A stretch of DNA of 64,000 nt, taken from positions 22,283 through 86,282 of the forward strand of contig JBHIFB010000002.1 of the NCBI GenBank assembly GCA_046760905.1. The letters run 5' to 3'. Both the position numbers and the translations under genes were made by a program. How positions within the stretch are numbered: position 1 is the first letter of the stretch; each line of letters opens with the position of its first letter. Shown here in pieces: positions 46,020-55,124 of this stretch. Under the pieces are notes generated by a model that was not told the origin of the DNA, ran no database searches, and was given only the letters and a program-made list of their open reading frames with translations. This stretch comes from JBHIFB01 sp046760905. Lineage in GTDB: Bacteria > Gemmatimonadota > CAZMKB01.

Positions 46020-47099
46020 CTAAGGAAAAAGTTTTTCCCTCTCCGAGCAGGGTATGAGCACACAGCAGTATTCGTGTGCCTGTAAGCATTCCCCTCTTTC
46101 CTTAACTTCATCCTGATCACAGCATATTGATATACAGAGATCGGGATTTCTCTGGTAAAGTTCGGTGCTGAGGTATTTCATTCCCGAATCCGGTATGAGG
46201 GTCACGATTTGTTTCGGTACGGCTTGCTTTCTTGCGACGGTCAAGGCTGCAAAGACGTTTGCTCCTGCCGAGTAGCCAGCGAAGATGCCTTCCTTCCTGC
46301 TCAATTGACAGGTAGTTATCTTCGCTTCCTCATCGCTGACTTTTATTATCTCATCGACGACTTCGCTGTCATACAGTTCAGGTATGAATCCTTCTCCGAT
46401 ACCCTGTATCCGGTGATATCCCGGCGCTTCACCGGAGAGGACCGCCGAGTTAAGCGGTTCGACGACGTGAAGTTCGATGGACGGGTCCCTCTCCTTGAGG
46501 CCTCGACCGACGCCCATTGCTGTACCGGCTGTTCCGACACTGATAACGACGATGTCTATATTGCCGTTCATCTGTTCCCAGATTTCCTTTGCAGTCGTCC
46601 TGTAATGGGCCAGTGTGTTTGCAGGGTTACTGAATTGGTCGGGCATGTAATGACCGGGCAGTTTTGACATTTCTCTTGCCTTTTCGATAGTGGATTCGAG
46701 TTCCTCTTTCGAGAAGGTACCTGATGCTGAATCTTCTTTGCTCGGTATCAGGATGAGTTCGGCTCCGAAGGCTCTCATCATAGCCTGCCTTTCCGTACTC
46801 ATCTCGGCTGGCATTACGGCAATCATCCTGTAACCTTTGAGAGCACATACCAGCGCCAGGCTGGTACCTGTGTTGCCACTGGTCGGTTCGACTATGGTAT
46901 CGCCCGGCTTGATGAGGCCGGCATTCTCAGCTTCTTCGATCATTGAGAGACCGATTCGATCCTTTATTGACCCCGATGGATTATAGTATTCGAGTTTGGC
47001 GAATATCTTAGATGAAAGCCCCCGGGACATCTTCGAGAGTTCAACCATTGGGGTGTTCCCTATCAGTTCGAGAAGATCCCCATGCAGTTTATTGATCAT
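46020..47099 (-). CDS. cysK: Cysteine synthase family protein with Cys-rich tail
   Basis: 359 residues. The PLP lysine is Lys46 in NPSGSIKDR, and PTSGNTGTSLA binds the substrate carboxylate, as in O-acetylserine sulfhydrylase. The fold is complete at MKYLSTELYQ (about 307-316). A further tail of about 43 residues holds seven cysteines (LCISICC, GEC, YCC, PC), unusual for CysK and not a CBS domain. It may bind a metal or serve in sulfur or redox control. It could also be a related beta-replacement enzyme. AAGGGAGATG precedes the ATG. Confidence 0.87.
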   Translation of the reverse strand: MINKLHGDLLELIGNTPMVELSKMSRGLSSKIFAKLEYYNPSGSIKDRIGLSMIEEAENAGLIKPGDTIVEPTSGNTGTSLALVCALKGYRMIAVMPAEMSTERQAMMRAFGAELILIPSKEDSASGTFSKEELESTIEKAREMSKLPGHYMPDQFSNPANTLAHYRTTAKEIWEQMNGNIDIVVISVGTAGTAMGVGRGLKERDPSIELHVVEPLNSAVLSGEAPGYHRIQGIGEGFIPELYDSEVVDEIIKVSDEEAKITTCQLSRKEGIFAGYSAGANVFAALTVARKQAVPKQIVTLIPDSGMKYLSTELYQRNPDLCISICCDQDEVKERGECLQAHEYCCVLIPCSEREKLFP

Positions 47100-47145
47100 T
47101 TCATCTCCCTTTCACTTCTACTTTACTCTTAGGTTTGATATTTCT

Positions 47146-47174
47146 ATGATATCAGAATATCTCCTCTCTGTCAA
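47146..47174 (-). promoter_or_regulatory. Promoter of the cysteine synthase gene
   Basis: Minus strand: TTGACA (47174-47169), 17 bp, TATCAT (47151-47146), about 40 nt before the ATG's predicted start region. It separates this gene from the upstream RND operon. Confidence 0.75.
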
Positions 47175-47283
47175 TCTTTTCACAAACTGGAGTTTTCCCG
47201 AAAATATTTATAGTAAGGGAGCGTCACTTGAGCAAGTATGCTTATCGAGTACTGTCTTAGCGAAATCATTCTCCATTGATCAA

Positions 47284-50200
47284 TCATTTAGATTGTCTCA
47301 CAACATCACGGGCCCAGTTGCGGAGGTCATCGAGGATGACATAGATTGTTGGAAGAATCAGCAGTGTAACTATGGTCGAAAAAGTGAGGCCTCCGACTAT
47401 GGCACGAGCCATTGGGAAATAGGGCGGGCCGTCCCCACCGATCTGGGTGCTTGTAATGCAGAGAGGAACAAGGCTCAACACTGTTGTACCAGCAGTCATC
47501 AAGATGGGACGAAGGCGGTCCTGGCCTGCCTTCAAGATCGCCTCAGCGCGGTCCAGTCCACGTGCACGAAGTTGATTAACGTGATCGATGAGCACGATAC
47601 CGTTGTTAACCACGACACCGATCAGGATGAGTATCCCTATCATAGCCATTATGGACACCGTTGTACCGGTCATCAGGAAGAACCAGAACACCCCGACTAT
47701 GGCAAAAAGGATCTGAGTCCAGATGGCCGCCGGAAAGAGGAGAGATTCAAACAGTGAAGCCATAACGAAATAGATCAGTGCTAGAGCAAGAAGGAGGTTG
47801 ATCATCATGTTCCTGAACGCCTGTTCCTCCTCGTCGAATTTTTGTCCGTAGTTGTAGGAATAACCTGGCGGAAAGTTGAAATTCTCCATGACCTTCCCGA
47901 TCATTTCCTTCGCCTCGCTTACGGTGATATCCTTCAGATAAGCTGTTATCCCTATTGAAGTGGACCTGTTCTCGCGGTTTATCTCGCGCGGCCCACGACT
48001 AACCCTGAAATCCGCGAGAGAGGCGAGCTTTACAGGCTGCTCACCTCCGTTAAAAAGCGGGAGATCCTGTAACTGCTCCAGGTTCTGCCTGTCGCTGTCC
48101 TGAAACTCCAAACGCATCTCGATCTCCCCTTCTTCGGTTCTAAACCTCCGCAGGTTCACCCCCCTCATTGCTGCGGCTACGACCTGTGCGATTTCCTGTG
48201 TGCTAAATCCATACTGTTTCGCTCGAACACGGTCCACGACGACGTGGATCTCTTCCTCCCCAATAGAGGCCTCAGAACGAACATCTGTAAGTCCAGGCAC
48301 CTTCGATAACCTCCATGCCACTTCTCGGGATAGCTCCGCCAGTTGTTCACTGGATTTTCCAGTGAGATAGATCTCGACTGACTCCCCCTCACCGCTTGTG
48401 CTGCGCCAATCGAAGGATGGTTCCGTGATCGGCAACCTGGGCAGGTTTTCGCGGATTGCCTCGCGGATTTCATCCATCGACTTCTTCGCTTCGTCTCCCT
48501 TTTTAAGAAGGATGGTAGAACTCGCGTAATTACCCTGGTAGTAACTGTAGACAGACTCGATCTCGAATTCTTCCTGATTGGCGAACAGGTAGTTCTCATA
48601 GATGTCAACCGCCTCTTCCACTTTCTCGAGTGTATAGTGGCCGTTGATGTGGTAATGCAGGCGCAGCCGACGGTCGGATGGTTCATCGAACATGTCTTTT
48701 TCCACGAATGAGACCGGAACCGCAACACTGCCCAGCATAACGACGAGTATGCCGACAGTGGCCCAGCGATGCCTGAGCGTCCAATCCAGTGCCATACCGT
48801 ATTTCGCAAGAAGTTTATCTATCACGGTGTTTTTTCTTCTAAGGTTGGTCGGAGGTTTAGTTTTAGATGCAAGAAGCGGCACCACTGTCTGCGCCATGAC
48901 CAGGGAAGCTCCCAGCGCGATGCAAATCGTTATGGATACGTGTTTCATGTATATGGATATGTTGTCATTCGGCGCAACGATATTCGGGAGGAATACGATG
49001 GCGGTGGTAAGGGTTCCAGCGGTGATGGCGAGGGCCACCTCTCTAACGCCGGTGATGATGGAGGCATGGGCGGAATTATTCAGCAATTGGTGCCGGTGGA
49101 TGCTCTCCGTCACCACGACTGCGTTGTCTACCAGCATTCCGACGGCGAGCATCAATCCCATCATGGAGAGGATATTCAGCGATATGCCCATGAAATACAT
49201 GAAAGCCATTGTGATAAACAGGGAAAACGGCACAGCGAGTGCGACGATAAATGTTGTAGAGAGCTTACGAAGGAAGAAGAACAGGACGAAAATTGCCAGC
49301 AGGCCGCCGAGTGTGCCGGCTTTCAGCAGTTCATGGAGTGAGTCTATTATACCGTCGGCGAGATTTTCCATGTAAAAAATACTTATACCTTCCATCTCAG
49401 GGAGCTTGCTTATTTTTTCGATCTCGGCGACGACCTTGTCGGCGACATCCACGGTGTTTGCGCCGGCTTCCTTGAAGACATCCAGCCCGATGGCGTAGCG
49501 GCGGTCAAGATGACGTCCATAATCGAGTTTTGGATGGTCATAGGTGATGTTGGCAATATCTCGCAAGCGTATGCCGTTGTCTGCGACGATAAGCTCACCG
49601 ATGTCATCCATGCTCTGGTATTCGCCTATCGGACGAACTGTGAAGCGGCGTCTGTAATCGGTGATCTTTCCGGCGGTAACCATAAAATTACTGCGCCGCA
49701 GCATCTCAGAGAGTCTACCGATGTCTATGTGATGAGCGATTATGCGGTCAGCATTCAACTGGATCCGGATCTGTTTCTTCTCAACGCCATAGAGATCGAC
49801 CTTCGAAACTCCCTCGATGCGTTCCAGCCTGCGCTTGAGGTTGCGTTCAAGCATGTCGTAGGAGTTCGAGAGATCGCGGTAGCTCGAGATACGCAGTGCG
49901 AGCATTTCCATGTCACTGGAGGACCACTTATAGACATAGAACCGCTCCAGATCCCGCGGCAGCTGGTTGCGTATACCATCCAGTTTTTCTCTTGCCTCGA
50001 GAGCTTTTATGTTCGAATCGACCCCCCAATCGAATTCGAGGACGATCTCTGACTCATCCTCCCTCGATTCGGATCTCATCCTTTTGATGCCGCTGATGGT
50101 TGCGAGCACTTCCTCGGCAGGCCGTGTGATCTGTCGCTCTACTTCTTCCGGGGTAGAACCTGGGTATGGGATACTCACTGCAATGAAGGGCGCGTCGATG

Positions 50201-50316
50201 TCTGGAAAGAATTCGAGTGGCAGCATCTGGCTGGAGATGGCTCCTATTACGACGAAGCAGACAAATACCATCAGCGTCGTGACAGGTCGGCGAAGAGATG
50301 TTTGTGTCAGATTCAT
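47284..50316 (-). CDS. RND efflux pump subunit, second of two
   Basis: 1010 residues of the AcrB/HAE1 class: N-terminal TSLRRPVTTLMVFVCFVVIGA helix, two periplasmic porter halves, and two sets of membrane helices with GMLVDNAVVVTESI in helix 4, the acidic proton-relay position. It overlaps the first pump gene by 4 nt and lacks its own adaptor. Two different RND proteins with one adaptor resemble MdtBC, in which they form a mixed trimer. Substrates are unknown. Confidence 0.9.
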   Translation of the reverse strand: MNLTQTSLRRPVTTLMVFVCFVVIGAISSQMLPLEFFPDIDAPFIAVSIPYPGSTPEEVERQITRPAEEVLATISGIKRMRSESREDESEIVLEFDWGVDSNIKALEAREKLDGIRNQLPRDLERFYVYKWSSSDMEMLALRISSYRDLSNSYDMLERNLKRRLERIEGVSKVDLYGVEKKQIRIQLNADRIIAHHIDIGRLSEMLRRSNFMVTAGKITDYRRRFTVRPIGEYQSMDDIGELIVADNGIRLRDIANITYDHPKLDYGRHLDRRYAIGLDVFKEAGANTVDVADKVVAEIEKISKLPEMEGISIFYMENLADGIIDSLHELLKAGTLGGLLAIFVLFFFLRKLSTTFIVALAVPFSLFITMAFMYFMGISLNILSMMGLMLAVGMLVDNAVVVTESIHRHQLLNNSAHASIITGVREVALAITAGTLTTAIVFLPNIVAPNDNISIYMKHVSITICIALGASLVMAQTVVPLLASKTKPPTNLRRKNTVIDKLLAKYGMALDWTLRHRWATVGILVVMLGSVAVPVSFVEKDMFDEPSDRRLRLHYHINGHYTLEKVEEAVDIYENYLFANQEEFEIESVYSYYQGNYASSTILLKKGDEAKKSMDEIREAIRENLPRLPITEPSFDWRSTSGEGESVEIYLTGKSSEQLAELSREVAWRLSKVPGLTDVRSEASIGEEEIHVVVDRVRAKQYGFSTQEIAQVVAAAMRGVNLRRFRTEEGEIEMRLEFQDSDRQNLEQLQDLPLFNGGEQPVKLASLADFRVSRGPREINRENRSTSIGITAYLKDITVSEAKEMIGKVMENFNFPPGYSYNYGQKFDEEEQAFRNMMINLLLALALIYFVMASLFESLLFPAAIWTQILFAIVGVFWFFLMTGTTVSIMAMIGILILIGVVVNNGIVLIDHVNQLRARGLDRAEAILKAGQDRLRPILMTAGTTVLSLVPLCITSTQIGGDGPPYFPMARAIVGGLTFSTIVTLLILPTIYVILDDLRNWARDVVRQSK

Positions 50317-53300
50317 AGTTCTTTTATCGTATACTCCTTTCGATCGACGAGCACATACACAACAGGTATTACGATGAGCGTGAGAAGTGTCGAAACGATC
50401 AGGCCGCCTATGACCGTTATTGCCATCGGTGATCTCAGCTCTGCGCCTTCTCCGAAACCAAGTGCGAGTGGCAAGAGGCCAAGAACCGTGGTGATCATGG
50501 TCATCATAATAGGCCGTAGTCTGGAGCGTCCCCCCTCGATGATGGCCTCGGTTTTCGACATGCCGCCGGCTCGCAGCTTGTTTATGAGATCAATCAGGAC
50601 TATCGCGTTGTTTACGACAATCCCTGCGAGCAGGATCAGTCCGATGAAAACGACCACGCTAATCGTTGATCCTGTGAGCCAGAGGGCAAGCACTGCCCCG
50701 ATGAGGGCAAGCGGGATCGTGAAAAGGATTACCAACGGGTGCAGGAACGACTCGAACTGCGAAGCCATAACCAGGTAGACGAGGAAGATGGCCAGAAGGA
50801 GGGCGAATTGCATCGAACGGAATGATACTTCCATCTCCTCGTTCTGTCCTGCAAGGCGCACACTCAGTCCAGCCGGCAACTGAACCCGGCTGATGATCGA
50901 GCTAATCTCCTCGGCCGCGCCTCCCAGATCTCCATATCGAAGATTGGCAGTCACAAGTGCCACGCGCTCCTGGTCGACTCGCCGGATCTCACCGGGACCT
51001 GTATCTACAATGATGTCGGCCACTGCCTCGAGCGGGATCGGTCTTTCACTCTCAGGGTTTATGATGATCTTTCGGATACGATCCACTGAATTGCGGTCCT
51101 CTTCTCGGGACCGTACCAGCACGTCTATCTTGCGGTCGTGCCAGGAGTATCTGGTTGCCACTTCCCCCCTCACTTTATTCACAACCCTGTCTGCTATCTG
51201 GTAGACTGCCAGTCCAAGGGATGCAGCGCGTTCCCTGTCGAAGTGTATCTGTATCTCTGGGTGTCCGGCTTCCATGGTCGATTTCACGTCGGCGAATCTT
51301 GGTGAGCTTGCCATGCGCTGTGCTATCTCACCGCTTACTTTTTTCAACTTTTCGAGCTCGAAACCGGACACCTCTATCTCCACAGGTGTCTTGAAGGTGA
51401 AAAGGGTAGGCCTTGAGAACTTATATTGAAGGCCGGCGATGTCTTCCATTTTCTCCCGAAGCTGAGTCATAACAATCTCTTCATCTGCTCGAACCGATCC
51501 CGGCTTGAGCACGACGTTCAGTTCTCCCCAGTTCTCACCTCCCTGCTCGGGATTTGCATCCAACCGATTTCCAGTACCGGCCACTGAGAATGTGGTGGTG
51601 ATCATGTCGATATCCTCCGCCGTCGCCTGAACCGATGCAATTGCTGTATCGGTGTACTGAAGCGGTGTTCCAGGAGGTAATCGGAATTCCACCTGAAATT
51701 CACCCTGCGAAAGCTGAGGAATGAGCTCCACGCCGAGGACAGGAATCAGAAGAAGAGTGATCACGAACAGGCCGAAGGCGATCGCTATTACTGCACCTTT
51801 ATGATTCAGAGACCACCTCAGCATGTGCGGATACCTGCTTTCAACAACTCTGTAGTACCGTCCAAAGGCTTTCACCAGTGGTGCGAACAGGAAAGAGAAG
51901 AACCTGGAAATAGCTCGTGCGACACTCAGCATGCTGCTTACAGCAAACACGGGAGCGGTCGAAAACAGAGCGAGGCGAATTCTCTGGAAAAAGCCGGTGG
52001 CGGGAGGTTGTGGGGTCGGGTTTGTCGAAGCAGGCTCTCCTTCTTCACGCGGTTTCTTCTGCAATGAGGCGAGCATCGGTATGAGCGTCAATGCAACAGC
52101 CAGAGAGGCCAGAAGCGAGAAGGTGACCGTAAGTGCCTGATCGCGGAAGAGCTGGCCGGCTATGCCCTTCACGAAGACAAGCGGGAAAAAGACCGCCACG
52201 GTGGTGAGGGTAGACGCAGTCACGGCCATCCCCACCTCGCTCGCGCCATCTCTTGCAGCTCTTGGTATATCTTTCCCCTTTTCGCGGTGCCGTGAGATGT
52301 TCTCCAGCACCACGATCGAATTGTCGAGCAGCATGCCGATGCCCAGTGCGATCCCACCGAGGGACATGATATTGAGGGTCAAGTCGGCCCCATACATCAG
52401 ATTGAACGTGGCTATGACCGAGACCGGAATTGACATCGAAATTATGACGGTCGTCCAGAAATTACGGAGAAAGAAGTAGAGGATGATTACCGCCAGAAGA
52501 CCACCGATGATCGCTGCCCGGATCACCTCGTTCACCGCCTGTGTGATGAAAGTTGACTGATCATAGACTTCGACAAGTTCATAATCTTCCGGCAGGATCT
52601 CTCGAACGTGTTCGAGGCGCCTGTCCACCTCTCGTGCGACAGAGACTGTGTTTGCATCGCCCTCTTTATAGATAGCGATTTCGACCGCTTCAACTCCGTC
52701 CAGGCGTGTGATCGCTTCCCGGTCCTTGTACCCGTGACGAACGAGGGCGATGTCCCGCAGATAGATTGGCCTTCCATCGTTGTTCGAAACGATGACATCA
52801 CCAATTTCATCAATGGATTGGAATTGATTAAGAGTACGAACCAGGTACTGATGCGCTCCTTCCTCAAGCCGGCCGCCTGAGAGATTGACATTCTCCGCAC
52901 CGAGCTGTGCTGCCAGGATCTCGATTGGCAGCCTAAGCTGTGCCATCCGAGCCTGATCTATAAGTACCTGTATTTCATCCTCCAGGCCTCCGCTCACCTT
53001 GACCGCCGCCACACCCCCTGCTGTCTCCAGCTCCTTCTTGATCTGCTCCTCGGCGAAGCGCCTGAGATACTTAAGCTCCTCCTCATCAAAAGGATCACCG
53101 GGATTATCGGTTTCACCGGAGGCAGCCAGATGCATATTCGATACGTCCTCCAGCCCCTTCTTCCCTTCGTCGCTGTCGTGGCGCCTGAAGAAGCCAAATC
53201 TCATGATGGGATCAAGAGATGGATCGAACCGGAGGATTGTGGGGCGATTCACATCGAGAGGCAATTCTAGCGCGTCGAGCTTTTCCCGTACATCGAGGCC

Positions 53301-53612
53301 GGCATAATCCATATCCGTGCCCCAGGCAAACTCAAGGACAACATCAGACTGTCCCGATCGGGAGATAGAGCTAACCCGCTTCACGTTTTTTACAACGCCA
53401 AGGGTCTCCTCGATAGGCTTGGAGATGAGGTTTTCAATTTCGGCAGGTGCTGCCCCGGGATATTCGGTCCTGATAGTGAGCGTAGGGTATGTTAGATCCG
53501 GAAGCAGGTTGATTTTAAGCCTGAGAAATGATACGAAACCAAAAAGAACGACCGCCAGCGTAAACATGGCGATCGTTACCCGACGGCGGATGGAAACGTC
53601 TATTATTTTCAT
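50313..53612 (-). CDS. RND efflux pump subunit, first of two
   Basis: 1099 residues of the AcrB/HAE1 class, with GMLLDNSIVVLENI in helix 4 and the usual duplicated domains. A Pro- and charge-rich cytoplasmic segment with an extra hydrophobic stretch (about residues 505-585, KKPREEGEPASTN) lengthens the protein between its halves. It is downstream of the adaptor by 117 nt and coupled to the second pump gene. No TolC-like channel gene adjoins, so an outer-membrane partner must come from elsewhere. Confidence 0.9.
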   Translation of the reverse strand: MKIIDVSIRRRVTIAMFTLAVVLFGFVSFLRLKINLLPDLTYPTLTIRTEYPGAAPAEIENLISKPIEETLGVVKNVKRVSSISRSGQSDVVLEFAWGTDMDYAGLDVREKLDALELPLDVNRPTILRFDPSLDPIMRFGFFRRHDSDEGKKGLEDVSNMHLAASGETDNPGDPFDEEELKYLRRFAEEQIKKELETAGGVAAVKVSGGLEDEIQVLIDQARMAQLRLPIEILAAQLGAENVNLSGGRLEEGAHQYLVRTLNQFQSIDEIGDVIVSNNDGRPIYLRDIALVRHGYKDREAITRLDGVEAVEIAIYKEGDANTVSVAREVDRRLEHVREILPEDYELVEVYDQSTFITQAVNEVIRAAIIGGLLAVIILYFFLRNFWTTVIISMSIPVSVIATFNLMYGADLTLNIMSLGGIALGIGMLLDNSIVVLENISRHREKGKDIPRAARDGASEVGMAVTASTLTTVAVFFPLVFVKGIAGQLFRDQALTVTFSLLASLAVALTLIPMLASLQKKPREEGEPASTNPTPQPPATGFFQRIRLALFSTAPVFAVSSMLSVARAISRFFSFLFAPLVKAFGRYYRVVESRYPHMLRWSLNHKGAVIAIAFGLFVITLLLIPVLGVELIPQLSQGEFQVEFRLPPGTPLQYTDTAIASVQATAEDIDMITTTFSVAGTGNRLDANPEQGGENWGELNVVLKPGSVRADEEIVMTQLREKMEDIAGLQYKFSRPTLFTFKTPVEIEVSGFELEKLKKVSGEIAQRMASSPRFADVKSTMEAGHPEIQIHFDRERAASLGLAVYQIADRVVNKVRGEVATRYSWHDRKIDVLVRSREEDRNSVDRIRKIIINPESERPIPLEAVADIIVDTGPGEIRRVDQERVALVTANLRYGDLGGAAEEISSIISRVQLPAGLSVRLAGQNEEMEVSFRSMQFALLLAIFLVYLVMASQFESFLHPLVILFTIPLALIGAVLALWLTGSTISVVVFIGLILLAGIVVNNAIVLIDLINKLRAGGMSKTEAIIEGGRSRLRPIMMTMITTVLGLLPLALGFGEGAELRSPMAITVIGGLIVSTLLTLIVIPVVYVLVDRKEYTIKEL

Positions 53613-53729
53613 CGCAGATTCTCATTCTCGTCTTGTATGTGGCCGCCTTCGCGGCTCTGAGGGGATGTGCTCGTTCGCTCTGACAAAAAACATTCTTGCC
53701 CTGCAATACTTCTCCAAGCGACTTTCGCA

Positions 53730-54809
53730 TCAATCGACGGTGGCATGCCCGGCTACCTTATTGGACACAAGCTCGACTCTCGCACTGTCTTTCAGACTCC
53801 CCTTGCCGGTTGTGACTATGATATCGCCGGGCTTCAGCCCCTTTACGACTTCGACCTTGTCGCGGTTCACATAGCCCGTTTCGACAGTCTGGCGGTAGGC
53901 AACGCTGTCTCTGACTACGAAAACTACCGACTCCCTGTCTTCGGTGATGATCGCATCCTTCGGCACGAGCATGGCATTCTCGTGCACGTCATACGTGATG
54001 CTTATGCGTGCAAACATCCCTGGTTTAAGCTTTCTTGCGGGGTCCATCACCGCTATTGTAACCTTCACGGTTCCCGTTGCGGGATCCACGACAGGGCTGA
54101 TTCGTTCTATGTTGCCGGCGTACTCGGCACTTTCAAGCGCATCTACCGATAGTTTTGCCACTTGACCGACTCTGAGTTTCCCGCTGTGTCGCTCGGGTAC
54201 ATGGAGTATGGCAAGCAGAGGCTCAAAACCCGTAACACGAAATGTCGCTTGATTCAGTAGCACCATGTTACCTATTTTGATCAGCCTTTCTGCGATGAAA
54301 CCGCTTATGGGTGCCCGGATCGAGGTGTAGTGGAGCTCTAACTTGGCGAGGTTGAAAGCCTCCCTCTGGTATTCGTATTCATACTGGGAGGCCTGAAATA
54401 CCTCCGTGCTGACAAGACCTTTGTCGAACAGCTCCTTGTTACGCAGGTAATCACTCTCGAGTTTCTTCAAGTTTGCTCTTTCCTGTTCCAGCAAAACGGC
54501 TAACTTTTCATCGTCCAGCTTTGCCAGTACTTGTCCGGCCTCGACATAGTCTCCCTCTTCTACGAAGATTTCCTTCACGATACCGCCCACTTTGGCGACT
54601 ATCTCCGTTTCCTCTTCCGCTTCCAGAGTGGCCGTACCTGTGAGGTATGCAGAGATATCACCGGTGTGTACGGTGGCGACTTCAACGGGCACGGAGGCCT
54701 CATCTTCATCCCCATTTTCGTTTGATGTATCAGAATTATTACCGCAGCCCACCTGAGTGAAGACCAATCCGGTGATTGTCAAAAAACATACAGCATAGAT
54801 TAGTCTCAT
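53730..54809 (-). CDS. RND periplasmic adaptor lipoprotein
   Basis: 359 residues. The signal peptide ends FTQVGC, a good lipobox; an Asn/Glu/Asp-rich linker follows. Then come the beta-barrel, lipoyl (EIVAKVGGIVKEIFVEEGDYVEAGQVLAKLDD) and alpha-hairpin (about 105-165) domains of the membrane-fusion protein family. It bridges the RND pump and an outer-membrane channel. GGGGACGTAGGA precedes the ATG. It is the first gene of the three-gene efflux operon. Confidence 0.92.
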   Translation of the reverse strand: MRLIYAVCFLTITGLVFTQVGCGNNSDTSNENGDEDEASVPVEVATVHTGDISAYLTGTATLEAEEETEIVAKVGGIVKEIFVEEGDYVEAGQVLAKLDDEKLAVLLEQERANLKKLESDYLRNKELFDKGLVSTEVFQASQYEYEYQREAFNLAKLELHYTSIRAPISGFIAERLIKIGNMVLLNQATFRVTGFEPLLAILHVPERHSGKLRVGQVAKLSVDALESAEYAGNIERISPVVDPATGTVKVTIAVMDPARKLKPGMFARISITYDVHENAMLVPKDAIITEDRESVVFVVRDSVAYRQTVETGYVNRDKVEVVKGLKPGDIIVTTGKGSLKDSARVELVSNKVAGHATVD

Positions 54810-54924
54810 TCCTACGTCCCCTGTCTCATACGGGGTTCGTGATCATTGATATTTCTGGACTTAGATGTTTCTCTGAATCATTTTATTAATACTACGCCCA
54901 GGCTACTCTTTAAGTTTCAATTTT

Positions 54925-54937
54925 TCTAATGATTAGA
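54925..54937. promoter_or_regulatory. Palindrome at the RND promoter start
   Basis: TCTAAT-G-ATTAGA is a perfect 6-bp inverted repeat at the -10 edge and predicted start of the minus-strand promoter, a typical repressor position. Regulator unknown. Confidence 0.5.
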
Positions 54938-54965
54938 GTATGTTCACGGAGGGAACCGATGTCAA
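54937..54965 (-). promoter_or_regulatory. Promoter of the RND efflux operon
   Basis: Minus strand: TTGACA (54965-54960), 17 bp, CATACT (54942-54937). Predicted start near 54930, giving a leader of about 120 nt. Confidence 0.7.
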
Positions 54966-54971
54966 TAGGTC

Positions 54972-55000
54972 TTGACTCCTGGAATCCACCCTGGTATATT
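54972..55000 (+). promoter_or_regulatory. Promoter towards dcd
   Basis: TTGACT (54972-54977), 17 bp, TATATT (54995-55000). Predicted start near 55007, inside a palindrome. Confidence 0.75.
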
Positions 55001-55005
55001 TTAAT

Positions 55006-55020
55006 ATGACTACCAGTCAT
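55006..55020. promoter_or_regulatory. Palindrome at the dcd-side promoter start
   Basis: ATGACT-ACC-AGTCAT is a perfect 6-bp inverted repeat at the predicted transcription start. Its size and position suit a repressor such as a TetR-family protein; no such gene is in the window. Confidence 0.5.
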
Positions 55021-55049
55021 GCATCTTGAAATTATTTTCTCCCTCTCTG

Positions 55050-55077
55050 CTCCCGGTCGGTACCGGGAGTTTGTTTT
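55050..55077 (+). terminator. Terminator or attenuator in the dcd leader
   Basis: CTCCCGGT (55050-55057) pairs perfectly with ACCGGGAG (55062-55069) around CGGT, followed by TTTGTTTT. It ends about 70 nt after the predicted start and lies before the dcd ribosome site, so it should stop or attenuate transcription into dcd. Confidence 0.8.
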
Positions 55078-55124
55078 ATGTGTAGTTTGACTGTTTGCGG
55101 AAACCTTCTCCCGGAGATTATTCT

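Larger units (their letters stand above)
54810..55124. other. Divergent control region between the RND operon and dcd
   Basis: This 315-bp gap has no gene. It contains two back-to-back promoters whose -35 boxes are 6 bp apart, a palindrome at each predicted start, and a terminator hairpin in the dcd leader; each is listed separately. Confidence 0.75.

Noticed and set aside
55006..55029. Seven-codon open frame as a leader peptide for dcd
   Set aside because: Its ATG is at or before the predicted transcription start and belongs to the palindrome; no ribosome site and no run of regulatory codons.
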